This document shows, in pieces, positions 26,010 through 34,779 of a stretch of 64,000 nt of DNA. Location of the stretch: the NCBI RefSeq assembly GCF_022829365.1, contig NZ_JAKSYJ010000254.1, forward strand, positions 1 to 64,000, in the 5' to 3' direction. Source of the DNA: Methylobacterium sp. J-077. GTDB lineage: Bacteria; Pseudomonadota; Alphaproteobacteria; Rhizobiales; Beijerinckiaceae. Numbering within the stretch: the stretch's first letter is position 1; each line of letters opens with the position of its first letter. The position numbers and the translations under genes were made by a program. Below the pieces are notes generated by a model. It saw nothing but the letters and a program-made list of their open reading frames with translations, was not told the origin of the DNA and made no database searches.

Positions 26010-26722
26010 GGCCGCGCCTCGCCGGGATTCTCCTGCTGGCGCTGGTGCCTATCCGGGCGCAGGCCGACGATGCGGAGTGCAAGCGGCGCATCAGCGTGGT
26101 CGGGCGGGCCACCGAGACGCGGGCGCCGGACTTCACGGAGGTCACCATCGGGATCGAGGCGCGGGGCGCAACCCCGGCCGCTTCCCTCGACGCCGCCTCG
26201 AAGGCGGTGGCCGGAATCTCGGCGCAGGCGCGCGCCCTGGGCGTGCCGCCCGCCGATATCGGGACCGCCGCGGTGACGCTCCAGGCCGGCACGCGCAGTG
26301 TGACCCGGCCGGGGGGCGTGGTTACCGAGGAGCCCGACGGCTACCGGGCCGGCAACGCGGTGACCGTCCGCCTCGCCGACATGGACCGCCTCGGCGATCT
26401 GCTGCGCCAGGCCCTCGATTCGGGCGCGAACCGGATCGACGGGGTGAGTTTTGGCCTGCGCGATCCCGACAAGGCCGAGGCGGCCCTCCAGGTCGCGGCG
26501 GCCCGCGACGCCCGGACCCGGGCCGAGGCCCTGGCCGAGGCCTTGGGCGCCAAGCTCGGGCCGCTCTGCACGCTGGGCAATGCGGGGGCCGGGGCGCCGT
26601 ATCCGCCCCTGAATCGCGCCCTGGCGGCGCCGATGGCCGCCAAGGGCCGGCGCGTCCCGATCGAGGCCGGCACGATCCAGCTCTCCTCCGAGGTCTCGGC
26701 CACCTTCGCGGTGGCGCCGTGA
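26006..26722 (+). CDS. SIMPL-domain (DUF541) periplasmic protein
   Basis: 238-residue exported protein. An N-terminal signal peptide (LAGILLLALVPIRAQA) precedes a SIMPL/DUF541 domain (ISVVGRATETRAPDFTEVTIGIEARG). Family members include periplasmic and outer-membrane BP26 of Brucella, with a proposed stress-related role; the biochemical function is unknown. The GTG at 26006 overlaps the argJ stop, and its own stop overlaps the mutT start, so the three are translationally coupled. Confidence 0.88.
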   Translation: MRPRLAGILLLALVPIRAQADDAECKRRISVVGRATETRAPDFTEVTIGIEARGATPAASLDAASKAVAGISAQARALGVPPADIGTAAVTLQAGTRSVTRPGGVVTEEPDGYRAGNAVTVRLADMDRLGDLLRQALDSGANRIDGVSFGLRDPDKAEAALQVAAARDARTRAEALAEALGAKLGPLCTLGNAGAGAPYPPLNRALAAPMAAKGRRVPIEAGTIQLSSEVSATFAVAP

Positions 26723-27135
26723 GCGCGCCGTTGCGCCTGTTGCTGGTGGTCGCGGTGGCGCTGGTCGACGTCGACGGCCGGATCCTGGTGAGCGAGCGCC
26801 CAGCGGGCAAGCAGCTTGCCGGGCTGTGGGAATTTCCGGGCGGCAAGGTCGAGGCGGGCGAGCGCCCGGAGGAGACCCTGATCCGGGAGTTGTCGGAAGA
26901 GCTCGGCATCCGGGTCGAGGAGCCGTGCCTGGCGCCGCTGACCTTCGCCAGCCACGCCTATCCGGACTTCCACCTGCTGATGCCGCTCTACGTCTGCCGC
27001 CGCTGGTCGGGCACGCCCCGCTCGATGGAGGGCCAGGCGCTGAAATGGGTCCGCCCCAAAGCCCTGCGCGACCTCGCCATGCCCCCGGCCGACGCGCCGC
27101 TGATCCCGTTTCTGGTCGAGCTTCTGGGGGGATAA
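26719..27135 (+). CDS. mutT: MutT/Nudix 8-oxo-dGTP diphosphatase
   Basis: Sanitises the nucleotide pool by hydrolysing 8-oxo-dGTP. The Nudix box is complete (GGKVEAGERPEETLIRELSE, then ELGI), preceded by the MutT-typical LAGLWEFPGG. 138 aa, normal. The GTG at 26719 overlaps the preceding stop. Linkage of argJ and mutT is common in alphaproteobacteria. Confidence 0.94.
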   Translation: MSAPLRLLLVVAVALVDVDGRILVSERPAGKQLAGLWEFPGGKVEAGERPEETLIRELSEELGIRVEEPCLAPLTFASHAYPDFHLLMPLYVCRRWSGTPRSMEGQALKWVRPKALRDLAMPPADAPLIPFLVELLGG

Positions 27136-27166
27136 GATGGTTCTCGGCCGAGGCGCCGCATCAGGA

Positions 27167-27198
27167 GGCCCGCACGGATCGCATCGTCCGTGCGGGCC
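27167..27198. terminator. Bidirectional terminator hairpin
   Basis: A perfect 12-bp stem GGCCCGCACGGA/TCCGTGCGGGCC (27167-27178 and 27187-27198) with an 8-nt loop. It sits between the convergent mutT and doxX genes. It has no clear T-run on either side, so termination is inferred from position and strength. Confidence 0.65.
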
Positions 27199-27245
27199 GC
27201 GACGGCGTAGGCGGCGCGGCGGTGAGGGGCCGATTGCGAAGCCGG

Positions 27246-27653
27246 TCAGGCCCGGCCCTGCCGGGCGTCGAGGCTGACCGGGCCGGCCCCGAAGGCCGCG
27301 ACCTGAAGCAAGCCGCCCGCCACGGCGAGGTTCTTCAGGAAGTGGAACATCTGGTTCGGGTCGGCCAGGGCGGTGTGGAAAGTGAGCGCGGTGGCCACCG
27401 CGAATCCGGCAAGCGCCAGGGCGACGAGGCGGGTCCGGTAGCCGAGGATCAGCAGCAGGCCGCCCACGACCTCCACCAGGGCGGCGGCCGCGAACGAGAC
27501 CTCCGGCAGCGGCAGGCCGGCGGCCCGGATGGTGGCGAGCGCCGCCTCGGGGGCGGCGAGCTTGCCGCTTCCGCTCACCAGGAACAGCGCGCTCATCAGG
27601 ACCCGGCCGGTGACCGGCAGCAGCGTCAGCGCGGCGGCGATCGGAGATGCCAT
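27246..27653 (-). CDS. DoxX-family membrane protein
   Basis: 135-residue integral membrane protein with four hydrophobic helices and the DoxX-type start (GRVLMSALFLVSGSGKL) and end (FHFLKNLAVAGGLLQV). DoxX relatives take part in thiosulfate oxidation or redox-stress handling; the substrate here is unknown. ATG at 27653. It follows the esterase gene by 36 bp on the same strand, and both lie downstream of a dioxygenase gene; a shared unit is likely. Confidence 0.9.
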   Translation of the reverse strand: MASPIAAALTLLPVTGRVLMSALFLVSGSGKLAAPEAALATIRAAGLPLPEVSFAAAALVEVVGGLLLILGYRTRLVALALAGFAVATALTFHTALADPNQMFHFLKNLAVAGGLLQVAAFGAGPVSLDARQGRA

Positions 27654-27689
27654 GGGAAGACTCCGTTTCAGCGTGGAGAGATTCGACGA

Positions 27690-28337
27690 TCAGGCCGCGT
27701 CCGCGTGTGCGAGGCTGCGGACCCAGTCCGCCGCGAGGCCGACATCGGCCTGGGACAGGCCGTGGCCGACCGGGAGGATCCTGTGCTCGACCGCGGCGCC
27801 GACGGTCGTGAGCTGCTGGGCCAGGCGGCTGGCGTTCTCGGCCGGGACGATCGGGTCCATCGCCCCGGAAAGCATCAGCACCGGCTTGCCCGCGAGGGCC
27901 GCCGCGGGCGGCTCGGCCAGCGGCACCATCGGGCGGATCAGCACCGCGCCGGCCAGCACCTCCGGGTGCAGCATCAGCAGCGCGGCGGCGATGTTGGCGC
28001 CGTTCGAGAAGCCGAGCGCCAGCGGCGCCCCGATCCCGTAACGCGCCCGCGCCGCGCCCACGAAGGTTGCGAGATCCTGGGTGCGGCGGCGCAGATCAGC
28101 TTCGTCGAACACGCCCTCGGCGAGGCGCCGGAAGAACCGGGGCATACCGTTCTCCGACACCGCCCCGCGGGGCGACAGCAGGGCGGCGCCCGGGGCCACG
28201 ATCCGGCCCAGCGGCAGGAGATCGTGCTCGGTGCCGCCGGTCCCATGCAGGAGCAGCAGCGGCCGCGCGGCGGGGGCGCCGGGCTCGAACCGATGAATCA
28301 GGCCGAGGGAATTTGGGGTGAGAATCTCTTGGGTCAC
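27690..28337 (-). CDS. Alpha/beta-hydrolase, carboxylesterase/phospholipase family
   Basis: 215-residue serine hydrolase of the YpfH/MhqD-type esterase group. It has the oxyanion region LLLLHGTGGTEHDL, nucleophile elbow GFSNGANIA, acid GAMDPIVP and His in LPVGHGLS. In Bacillus, MhqD (esterase), MhqO (dioxygenase) and related genes form a quinone-detoxification regulon; here esterase, dioxygenase and DoxX are adjacent in the same order. ATG at 28337. Confidence 0.88.
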   Translation of the reverse strand: MTQEILTPNSLGLIHRFEPGAPAARPLLLLHGTGGTEHDLLPLGRIVAPGAALLSPRGAVSENGMPRFFRRLAEGVFDEADLRRRTQDLATFVGAARARYGIGAPLALGFSNGANIAAALLMLHPEVLAGAVLIRPMVPLAEPPAAALAGKPVLMLSGAMDPIVPAENASRLAQQLTTVGAAVEHRILPVGHGLSQADVGLAADWVRSLAHADAA

Positions 28338-28399
28338 GGCGACCTCGCTTGTGGCAGTTCTTGCACCTCCGCCCTGTCCATCCGGGGCGGAGGCGTGGG

Positions 28400-29326
28400 T
28401 CAGGCGACCTTCGGCAGCACCGCCTCGATCTGGGCCCGGTGCGGTTCCAGCCCGGCAGGCAGCTTCAGGGCGGTGCCGAGGGACTCCACCGGCTCGTCCA
28501 CGGCGAAGCCGGGGGCGTCGGTGGCGATCTCGAACAGCACGCCGCCGGGCTCGCGGAAGTAGACCGACCGAAAGTATTGGCGGTCCCGCTGCTCGGTAAC
28601 CTGGAGGCCGAGCCCGGCGAGTTTTTCGACCATCGCGGCCTGCGCGGCATCGTCCGCCGCCCGGAACGCGATGTGGTGGACCGAGCCCGCCCCCTGTCGA
28701 CCGCGCAGGAAGCCACCCACCGCCCGGAGGGTCACGAAGCTGCCGAGCTCAGCGCTGCCGGCGAACCGGACCAGGTTGCCCTCGCGGGCCTCCTCGCGCA
28801 GGCCGAGCACCTCCGTGAGGATCGCGGCCGTGGCCTCGGCCCTCTCCAGAAGAAGCGTCACCCCGTGCAGGCCCCGGATCGCGTGCTCGGCCGGAACCTC
28901 GGCCGAAGCCCAGCCGGCCTCCGCCTCGGCACCATCGACGCCGACCAGCGCCAGCATCATCCCGTCGGGATCGCGGAACCGCAGGGTCGGCGCGCCGAAC
29001 ACCTGGACCAGGGGCTCGTGGGCGATGCCCTTCTCGATCAGCCGGTGGGTCCACCAGCCGATCGAGGCGCGGGGCACCCGGAACGCGGTCTCCTGGGTCT
29101 CGCCGATCCCGACCCGGCCGGGGGCCGCGTGTTCGATCGGGAAGAAGGTCAGGATCGTGCCGGGCTGCCCGGCCGGGTCGCCGTAGTAGAGGTGGTAGGT
29201 GCCGGGATCGTCGAAGTTGACGGTCTTCTTCACCAGCCGCTGGCCGAGCACGCGGGTGTGGAAGTCGAGGTTGCGCATTGCCGGGCCGGAAAAGGCCGTG
29301 ACGTGGTGGAGGCCGGACTTCACCAT
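28400..29326 (-). CDS. VOC-family ring-cleaving dioxygenase, MhqO-like
   Basis: 308-residue protein with two tandem vicinal-oxygen-chelate modules. The start GLHHVTAFSGPAMRNLDFH and the later SVHHIAFRAADD supply His ligands, and LFEIATDAPGFAVDEP supplies the Glu of the metal site. Homologues (MhqO/MhqA) open hydroquinone or catechol rings or are annotated as glyoxalases. ATG at 29326. It is divergent from a LysR gene 123 bp away and heads an esterase-DoxX run, suggesting a quinone/electrophile detoxification operon. Confidence 0.88.
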   Translation of the reverse strand: MVKSGLHHVTAFSGPAMRNLDFHTRVLGQRLVKKTVNFDDPGTYHLYYGDPAGQPGTILTFFPIEHAAPGRVGIGETQETAFRVPRASIGWWTHRLIEKGIAHEPLVQVFGAPTLRFRDPDGMMLALVGVDGAEAEAGWASAEVPAEHAIRGLHGVTLLLERAEATAAILTEVLGLREEAREGNLVRFAGSAELGSFVTLRAVGGFLRGRQGAGSVHHIAFRAADDAAQAAMVEKLAGLGLQVTEQRDRQYFRSVYFREPGGVLFEIATDAPGFAVDEPVESLGTALKLPAGLEPHRAQIEAVLPKVA

Positions 29327-29420
29327 GACGCTGTCTCCCGAGAAGCCGCCGCGGATGCCGCTGGGCGTTTGCGATGACGGCAATCTGGCCCTTGCCATCG
29401 CTCGCGGAAATAGAAACGCT

Positions 29421-29437
29421 GGAAACCCATCGTTTCC
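29421..29437. promoter_or_regulatory. Candidate LysR operator
   Basis: Inverted repeat GGAAAC-N5-GTTTCC in the divergent space between the dioxygenase and LysR genes, with a related half-site CGGAAATAG 16 bp away. It lies 12 bp before the LysR start, as expected for an autoregulatory LysR recognition site. No binding data; inferred from symmetry and location. Confidence 0.5.
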
Positions 29438-29449
29438 GGAATGTGACTC

Positions 29450-30430
29450 ATGCGGCTTCCCGATTTCGAGGCCTGGGCGGTCTTCGCCAAGGTGGTGGAG
29501 GCGGGCTCCTTCGGCCGGGCCGCGGAGGACCTCGGCCTGTCGAAGGGCACCGTCTCGAAGGCCGTGGGCCGGCTGGAAGCCCGGATCGGCGCCCGGCTGT
29601 TCAACCGAACCTCGCGCAAGCTGGCACTGACGGAGGCCGGGCACGCCGCCAAAGCCGGCGCCGCGCGGATCCTGGCGGAGGGCGAGGCCGCGGAGGCGCT
29701 GGCCATCGCGGGCTCCGCCGAGCCGCGCGGCCTGGTCCGCTTGGCCGCGCCGATGACCTTCGGGGTGATGCATATCGCGCCGCTGCTGCCGGATTTCCTC
29801 CGGCAGCACCCGACGGTGTCGGTGGACCTGCATCTTTCGGATGCTGTGGTCGATCTCGTCGGCGGCGGCTTCGATATCGGCTTACGGATCGCGGCCCTGC
29901 CGGATTCCTCCTTGCGCGCCCGGCGGCTCTGCGCGATCCGGCGCTCGCTGGTGGCGACGCCGGACTATCTCGGCCGGCACGGACGCCCCACGCATCCGGA
30001 TGACCTCGCCGGCCACGCCTGCCTGGGCTACGCCTACCTGCCAACCCCCGATCGCTGGCGGTTCATCGACGAATCCGGCGTGGAGGCCGTGGTCGTCCCC
30101 GGCGGCCAATTGCGGGCGAATAACGCCGAGGCGCTGGCGCCGGCGCTCCGGGCCGGTCTCGGCCTCGCCCTGCAGCCGGATTTCATGATCTGGGACGACC
30201 TCGAAGCCGGGCGCCTGGAGCGGGTCCTGCGCGGCTGGTCGCCGCCGCCGATCGCGCTGCACCTGGTGACGCCCCCCGGCGACCCACGGCCGGCCCGGAT
30301 CACCGCCCTGATCGGTTATCTCGCGCAGACGCTGGCCCAGGCCCCCTGGGCTGGCGCCGCGATAGGGCGAGTCCGGGAGCCATCGGAATACAACCAGGCG
30401 TTACAATTTTTTCAGGGGCTCGACGTCTAA
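29450..30430 (+). CDS. LysR-family transcriptional regulator
   Basis: 326 aa. N-terminal winged helix-turn-helix (FAKVVEAGSFGRAAEDLGLSK, then VSKAVGRLEARIGARLFNRT) and a C-terminal effector-binding domain (LRAADD-type region replaced by LVRLAAPMTFGVMHIAPLLP). It resembles the subgroup that controls quinone or aromatic detoxification genes. ATG at 29450. The divergent dioxygenase-esterase-DoxX genes are its likely targets. Confidence 0.92.
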   Translation: MRLPDFEAWAVFAKVVEAGSFGRAAEDLGLSKGTVSKAVGRLEARIGARLFNRTSRKLALTEAGHAAKAGAARILAEGEAAEALAIAGSAEPRGLVRLAAPMTFGVMHIAPLLPDFLRQHPTVSVDLHLSDAVVDLVGGGFDIGLRIAALPDSSLRARRLCAIRRSLVATPDYLGRHGRPTHPDDLAGHACLGYAYLPTPDRWRFIDESGVEAVVVPGGQLRANNAEALAPALRAGLGLALQPDFMIWDDLEAGRLERVLRGWSPPPIALHLVTPPGDPRPARITALIGYLAQTLAQAPWAGAAIGRVREPSEYNQALQFFQGLDV

Positions 30431-30849
30431 TAAGGTGAGATGCTTGCGCGGCGCGTGTGGTCAAAGATGGCGGCCCCATCATGAGTGTCCGATTTTTACC
30501 TTTTGAATGATATTATACAATTGTTCTTGACTCACTCGACGGTATCTGGCCAGGTCCGAAAAGCCTGGATACTCTACCTTGCTTGAAGGAGGGTGTCCGG
30601 CCTCGGTCGTTATACGTCCGATCCCGGCGTCCGTGAGGCTGATCCTGGACGCTCCATGGGGATGGATGAGGTGTCGACCGACGTTGGAACCGTCTCGAGG
30701 GCAGGCCCGCGGTTGCGCGGCCGGATCCGCCCGATGAGACGGACCGTTAGCTCCCTGCCTTGCCCGCCCCGCCGAACGCAGCACCGGCTCGAAAGCCGCG
30801 CGCATCACGCTCGGCATCAGCCATTTAGACCCGTCCGTTCGAGGCCCTG
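30431..30849. other. Intergenic region upstream of the GntR gene
   Basis: 419 bp without a convincing gene. Bases 30485-30545 form an AT-rich island containing TATAAT-like sequence on the minus strand (GTATAATATC). No function assigned. Confidence 0.35.
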
Positions 30850-31542
30850 ATGTTGACTGCGGTTTCCACTCGATCCGCGCCCGATCGGCTGGTCCACAAG
30901 ACCGTCGCAGCCGCCGTCGCCGAATCCCTGCGTCAACGGATCCTCACCGGCGAGTTCCCCGCAGGCACCCAGCTGCGCCAGGATGCGCTGGCGGACGAGT
31001 TCGGAATCAGCCGGATCCCTATCCGGGAGGCCCTGCTGCAGCTCGAAGCCACCGGCCTGATCAAGATCATGCCGCATCGCGGCGCCGTGGTCTCGGGCCT
31101 GTCGGTGGAGGAGGTGGAGGACATCTTTACTCTCCGCGTCCAGTTGGAGCCGGAACTTCTGGCCCTCTCGGCGCAGCGCTTCTCGGCGCAGGACATCCAA
31201 GACCTGCACGGTCTCACCGAGGAATACAGCGCCGCCCTGAAATCCGGGGAAATCCTGCGCTGGGGCGAACTAAACCAGCGCTTCCATCTCGACCTGCTGC
31301 GGCATGCCGGGCGCCCGCGCTCGCTGAGCATCGTCGCCGGCCTGCTGCAGGATTGCGACCGCCCAACCCGTCTTCAGCTCTCGACCTCCGGGGACGTCGC
31401 CCGGGCTGACCGGGAGCACCGGGCGATCATCGCCCTGTGCGCGGCCGGCCAGATCGACGAGGCGGCCGACCACCTGCGCCGTCACATCCAGCACGCCGCA
31501 CATTCCCTGATCGCGATCTACCGGCGCGCGCTCGGCGTATGA
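30850..31542 (+). CDS. GntR-family regulator, FCD (FadR) subgroup
   Basis: 230-residue regulator. Winged helix (LRQRILTGEFPAGTQLRQDALADEFG, SRIPIREALLQLEATGLI) followed by the all-helical FCD ligand domain with its metal-binding acidic/His positions (LNQRFHLDLLRHAG, DREHRAIIALCAAG). FCD regulators respond to organic acids or sugar acids. ATG at 30850. Neighbouring genes do not reveal the target. Confidence 0.93.
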   Translation: MLTAVSTRSAPDRLVHKTVAAAVAESLRQRILTGEFPAGTQLRQDALADEFGISRIPIREALLQLEATGLIKIMPHRGAVVSGLSVEEVEDIFTLRVQLEPELLALSAQRFSAQDIQDLHGLTEEYSAALKSGEILRWGELNQRFHLDLLRHAGRPRSLSIVAGLLQDCDRPTRLQLSTSGDVARADREHRAIIALCAAGQIDEAADHLRRHIQHAAHSLIAIYRRALGV

Positions 31543-31554
31543 GGCGGCGGGCCC

Positions 31555-32133
31555 TCACTCCGCCTTGTCGGTGCGGCCGCCGAGGCGGCCCGGCAGGCCG
31601 GTCAGGCGGTCCTTCATCGCCAGCACCTTCTGGACCTTGGCGCCGAGGGTGAGGAGCTGGACCAGGCGCTCGGTGTCGAGGCGGCGCACGTCGGCGTACC
31701 AACCCGCAAACAGCTCGAACAGGTCGTGCATCTCCCGGAGCCGGGCCTGGGCGTGGCGCTCCGCCTCGGACTCGGCCTCCTGCATCAGCAGCTCGCGCAG
31801 CAGGGTCAGGGTCGGATCGATCTCGCGCTTCTTGCGCTCCTCGACCAGGGTGCGGACGATCTGCCAGATATCCTCCGGGGTGGCGAAATAGTCCCGCCGA
31901 TCGCCGGGCACGTGCTGGAGCCGCACGAGGTTCCAAGCCTGCAGCTCCTTGAGCCCCATGCTGACGTTGGAGCGCGACACGCCCAGCCTCTCGACGATCT
32001 CGTCGGCGTTGAGCGGCCGCTCGGCCACGAACAGCAGGGCGTAGATCTGCCCCACCGTCCGGTTGATGCCCCAGCGCGAGCCCATCTCGCCGAAATGCAG
32101 CACGAAGGTCTGGACCAGGGGAGGCAGGTGCAC
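31555..32133 (-). CDS. GbsR/MarR-family transcriptional regulator
   Basis: 192 residues with the GbsR signature FGEMGSRWGINRTVGQIYALLF and a MarR-type helix-turn-helix (LNADEIVERLGVSRSNVSMGL). The GTG start at 32133 fits the family N-terminus. It lies 57 bp after the oxidase small subunit and points the same way, so it is probably the last gene of the cio operon. A perfect palindrome in the cioA promoter is its obvious candidate target; the regulation is inferred. Confidence 0.9.
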   Translation of the reverse strand: MHLPPLVQTFVLHFGEMGSRWGINRTVGQIYALLFVAERPLNADEIVERLGVSRSNVSMGLKELQAWNLVRLQHVPGDRRDYFATPEDIWQIVRTLVEERKKREIDPTLTLLRELLMQEAESEAERHAQARLREMHDLFELFAGWYADVRRLDTERLVQLLTLGAKVQKVLAMKDRLTGLPGRLGGRTDKAE

Positions 32134-32190
32134 GGCGGCGATCCGTCGGACGGTGGGTACCCCGGGGCGGCCGGGGTCGTTGCTGGCTTA

Positions 32191-32313
32191 TCAGGTCCTG
32201 AGCCAGAACCGGAGGAGCGTCGCCACCACCCCGAGGCCGAGGATGCTCCCGGCCCAGATGGCCGCGAACCAGGCGAGGCGCTTCCAGAGCGGGAGCGGGG
32301 TTGCGGGCGCCAT
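32191..32313 (-). CDS. Small bd-oxidase subunit, DUF2474/CydX-like
   Basis: 40-residue single-span membrane protein (MAPATPLPLWKRLAWFAAIW...). The KRLAWFAAIWAGS motif is typical of DUF2474 proteins encoded after cyanide-insensitive bd oxidases. CydX-type subunits stabilise the haem site. The ATG at 32313 overlaps the cioB stop by one base (TGATG), indicating coupling and fixed stoichiometry. It is easily missed because of its size. Confidence 0.85.
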   Translation of the reverse strand: MAPATPLPLWKRLAWFAAIWAGSILGLGVVATLLRFWLRT

Positions 32314-33320
32314 CAGTGATACCCGTGCGCGTCGACCTTGCCGCGGAAGACCCAGTAGGAATATGCGGTGTAGATCAGGATGATCGGGATCAGGACCGAG
32401 GCGCCGACCAGCATGAACATCTGGCTCGCCTCGGGTGCGGCAGCCTGCCAGATCGTAATCCGCCCCGGCACCACGTCGGGAAAGATGCTGATACCGAGCC
32501 CCAGGAACGACAGGGCGAACAAGCCGAGCGCGATCAAGAACGGCGCCCGCTCGCCCCCGTCCCGCAGGGACCGCCATAGGGCGTAGGCCGCGAGCGCCAC
32601 GAGCATCGGCACCTGCGCAGCAACTAGGACGTTCGGCATCGCCAGCCAGCGCTCGAAGTAGCGCCCCTGCAGGAACGGCGTCGCGGCGCTGACCAGTGCG
32701 ATCGCCGCCACCGTGGCGATGGTCAGGCGCTGGGCGAACCGGCGGGCCTGAAGCTGGAGCAACCCCTCCGTGCGCATCACCAGCCAGGTCGCCCCGAGCA
32801 GCGCGTAGGCAACCACGAGGCTCACGCCGACCAGCAGGCTGAACGGTGTCAGCCAGTCCCACCAGCCACCGGCATAGGCCCGGCCCTCGACCGCGATGCC
32901 CTGGAGCAGGGCGCCCAGCGCGATCCCCTGAGCCAGGGCCGCCACCATCGAACCGCCCGTGAAGGCCACATCCCAGGCGGCGCGGTGGCCGGGATCGCGC
33001 CAGCGGAACTCGAAGGCGACGCCGCGAAAAATCAGCCCGAGCAGCATCGCGATGATCGGCACGTAGAGCGCCGGCAGGATCACCGCGTAGGCCAGCGGGA
33101 AGGCCGCGAACAGCCCACCGCCGCCCAGAACCAGCCAGGTCTCGTTGCCGTCCCAGACCGGGGCGACGGAGTTCATGGCGGTGTCGCGCTCCGGCCCCGG
33201 CCGCAGGGCCGGGAACAGGATGCCGATGCCGAGATCGAAGCCGTCCATGACGATGTAGGCGAAGACCGCGAAGGCGATCACGAACGCCCAGATCACGGTG
33301 AGATCGACGCTGTAGACCAT
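32313..33320 (-). CDS. cioB: Cytochrome bd-type quinol oxidase subunit II
   Basis: 335-residue polytopic membrane protein, partner of subunit I. Diagnostic features are the first helix with VMDGFDLGIG, SVAPVWDGNETWLVLGGGG and the C-terminal YTAYSYWVFRGKV. It begins at ATG 33320, 8 bp after subunit I, and ends overlapping the small-subunit gene. Named cio rather than cyd because of the type of subunit I and the small subunit. Confidence 0.94.
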   Translation of the reverse strand: MVYSVDLTVIWAFVIAFAVFAYIVMDGFDLGIGILFPALRPGPERDTAMNSVAPVWDGNETWLVLGGGGLFAAFPLAYAVILPALYVPIIAMLLGLIFRGVAFEFRWRDPGHRAAWDVAFTGGSMVAALAQGIALGALLQGIAVEGRAYAGGWWDWLTPFSLLVGVSLVVAYALLGATWLVMRTEGLLQLQARRFAQRLTIATVAAIALVSAATPFLQGRYFERWLAMPNVLVAAQVPMLVALAAYALWRSLRDGGERAPFLIALGLFALSFLGLGISIFPDVVPGRITIWQAAAPEASQMFMLVGASVLIPIILIYTAYSYWVFRGKVDAHGYH

Positions 33321-33327
33321 GGCTGCC

Positions 33328-34746
33328 TCACTCGGCCGGCTGGAGGTGGCGGTCGGGATCGACCGACGGGGCGGGGGTGATGCCGGCGGTGCGGATCGGC
33401 GCGCCGGGCTCGATCCCGGATTCGCCCGCATGCGGCGGCTGGGCCATCAGGCGCAGGATGTAGAGCACCCCCATGGCGAACACGGAGAAGTAGATCACCA
33501 CGAAGGCGGTGAGCGAGGCGGCCACCGCCGGGGCGTGGAGCGGCGAGGCGGATTGCGCGGTCCGCAGCAGGCCGTAGACCGTGTAGGGCTGGCGCCCGAC
33601 CTCGGTGGTGATCCAGCCGGCGAGCACCGCCACGAAGCCGGCGGGGCCCATGGCCACCGCGAAGCGGTGCAGCGGGCTCCACCGGTAGAGCGCCCCGCGC
33701 CAGCGGGCGAGCAGGCTGAGCGCGCCGAGGAGCAGCATCAGCAGGCCGAGCCCGACCATGATGCGGAACGACCAGAACACGATCGGCACCGGCGGCCAGT
33801 CCGTCCGGGGCAGGCTGTCGAGGCCGGCCAGTGGCGCGTCCAGGCTGTGCTTGAGCACCAGCGAGGACAGCTTCGGGATCTCCACGGCGTAGCGGATCGT
33901 GCCGGCCTCTTGATCGGGCAGGCCGAACAGCACCAGGGGCGCCCCGTCCGGATGGCTCTGGTAGTGGCCCTCCATGGCCATGACCTTAGCGGGCTGGTGC
34001 TCCAGGGTGTTGAGCCCGTGGGCGTCGCCGGCGAAGATCTGGACCGGCGCCACCAGGGCGGCCATCCACATCGCCATCGAGAACATCGTCCGGGCGGCTG
34101 GGTTGGTGCGGTCGTGCAGCAGGTGCCAGGCGCCGACCGCGCCGACCACCAGGGCGGTCGTCAGGTAGGCCGCCAGCACCATGTGGACGAGGCGGAACGG
34201 GAAGGACGGGTTGAACACGATCGCCCACCAGTCCAGCGGCACGAACTGGCCCTCGGCGTTGGTGCCGTAGCCGGCCGGCGTCTGCATCCAGGAATTCACC
34301 GACAGGATCCAGAAGGCCGAGAAAAAGGTCCCGAACGCCACCATCAGGGTCGCGGTGAAGTGCAGGCGCGGCCCGACCTTGCTCATGCCGAACAGCATCA
34401 CCCCGAGGAAGCCGGCCTCCAGGAAGAAGGCCGATAGCACCTCGTAGGCCATCATCGGGCCGAGCACCGGGCCGGTCTTGTCGGAGAAAACCGACCAGTT
34501 GGTGCCGAACTGGTAGGACATCACCAGACCGGAGACGACGCCCATGGCGAACGCGATGGCGAAGATTTTTAGCCAATACTTGAACAGGTCCATGAAGACC
34601 TGCCGTCCGGTGGCGAGAAACAGGCCCTCCAGTACGGCGAGGAAGCTCGCCAGGCCGATCGAGAAGGCTGGGAACACGATGTGGAACGCCACCGTGAAGC
34701 CGAACTGAATGCGGGCGAGGATCAGGGGATTGAGGGTGTCGAGCAC
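33328..34746 (-). CDS. cioA: Cytochrome bd-type quinol oxidase subunit I, short Q-loop (CIO) type
   Basis: 472-residue integral membrane subunit that oxidises quinol and carries haems b558, b595 and d. Candidate ligands: His22 in VAFHIVFP (haem b595), His188 in FRLVHMVL (b558), and Glu102/Glu110 in the YEVLSAFFLE proton-path motif. The quinol loop is short compared with E. coli CydA (about 522 aa), which places it in the cyanide-insensitive CioA group. ATG at 34746. First gene of the cioAB-small subunit-gbsR unit. Confidence 0.95.
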   Translation of the reverse strand: MLDTLNPLILARIQFGFTVAFHIVFPAFSIGLASFLAVLEGLFLATGRQVFMDLFKYWLKIFAIAFAMGVVSGLVMSYQFGTNWSVFSDKTGPVLGPMMAYEVLSAFFLEAGFLGVMLFGMSKVGPRLHFTATLMVAFGTFFSAFWILSVNSWMQTPAGYGTNAEGQFVPLDWWAIVFNPSFPFRLVHMVLAAYLTTALVVGAVGAWHLLHDRTNPAARTMFSMAMWMAALVAPVQIFAGDAHGLNTLEHQPAKVMAMEGHYQSHPDGAPLVLFGLPDQEAGTIRYAVEIPKLSSLVLKHSLDAPLAGLDSLPRTDWPPVPIVFWSFRIMVGLGLLMLLLGALSLLARWRGALYRWSPLHRFAVAMGPAGFVAVLAGWITTEVGRQPYTVYGLLRTAQSASPLHAPAVAASLTAFVVIYFSVFAMGVLYILRLMAQPPHAGESGIEPGAPIRTAGITPAPSVDPDRHLQPAE

Positions 34747-34779
34747 GATGGGTCTCCCGACTCGGGATATGCAACTCTG

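Noticed and set aside
30479..30817. Minus-strand 112-codon frame upstream of the GntR gene
   Set aside because: Crosses the AT-rich promoter-like segment, has no family resemblance and no clear ribosome site.
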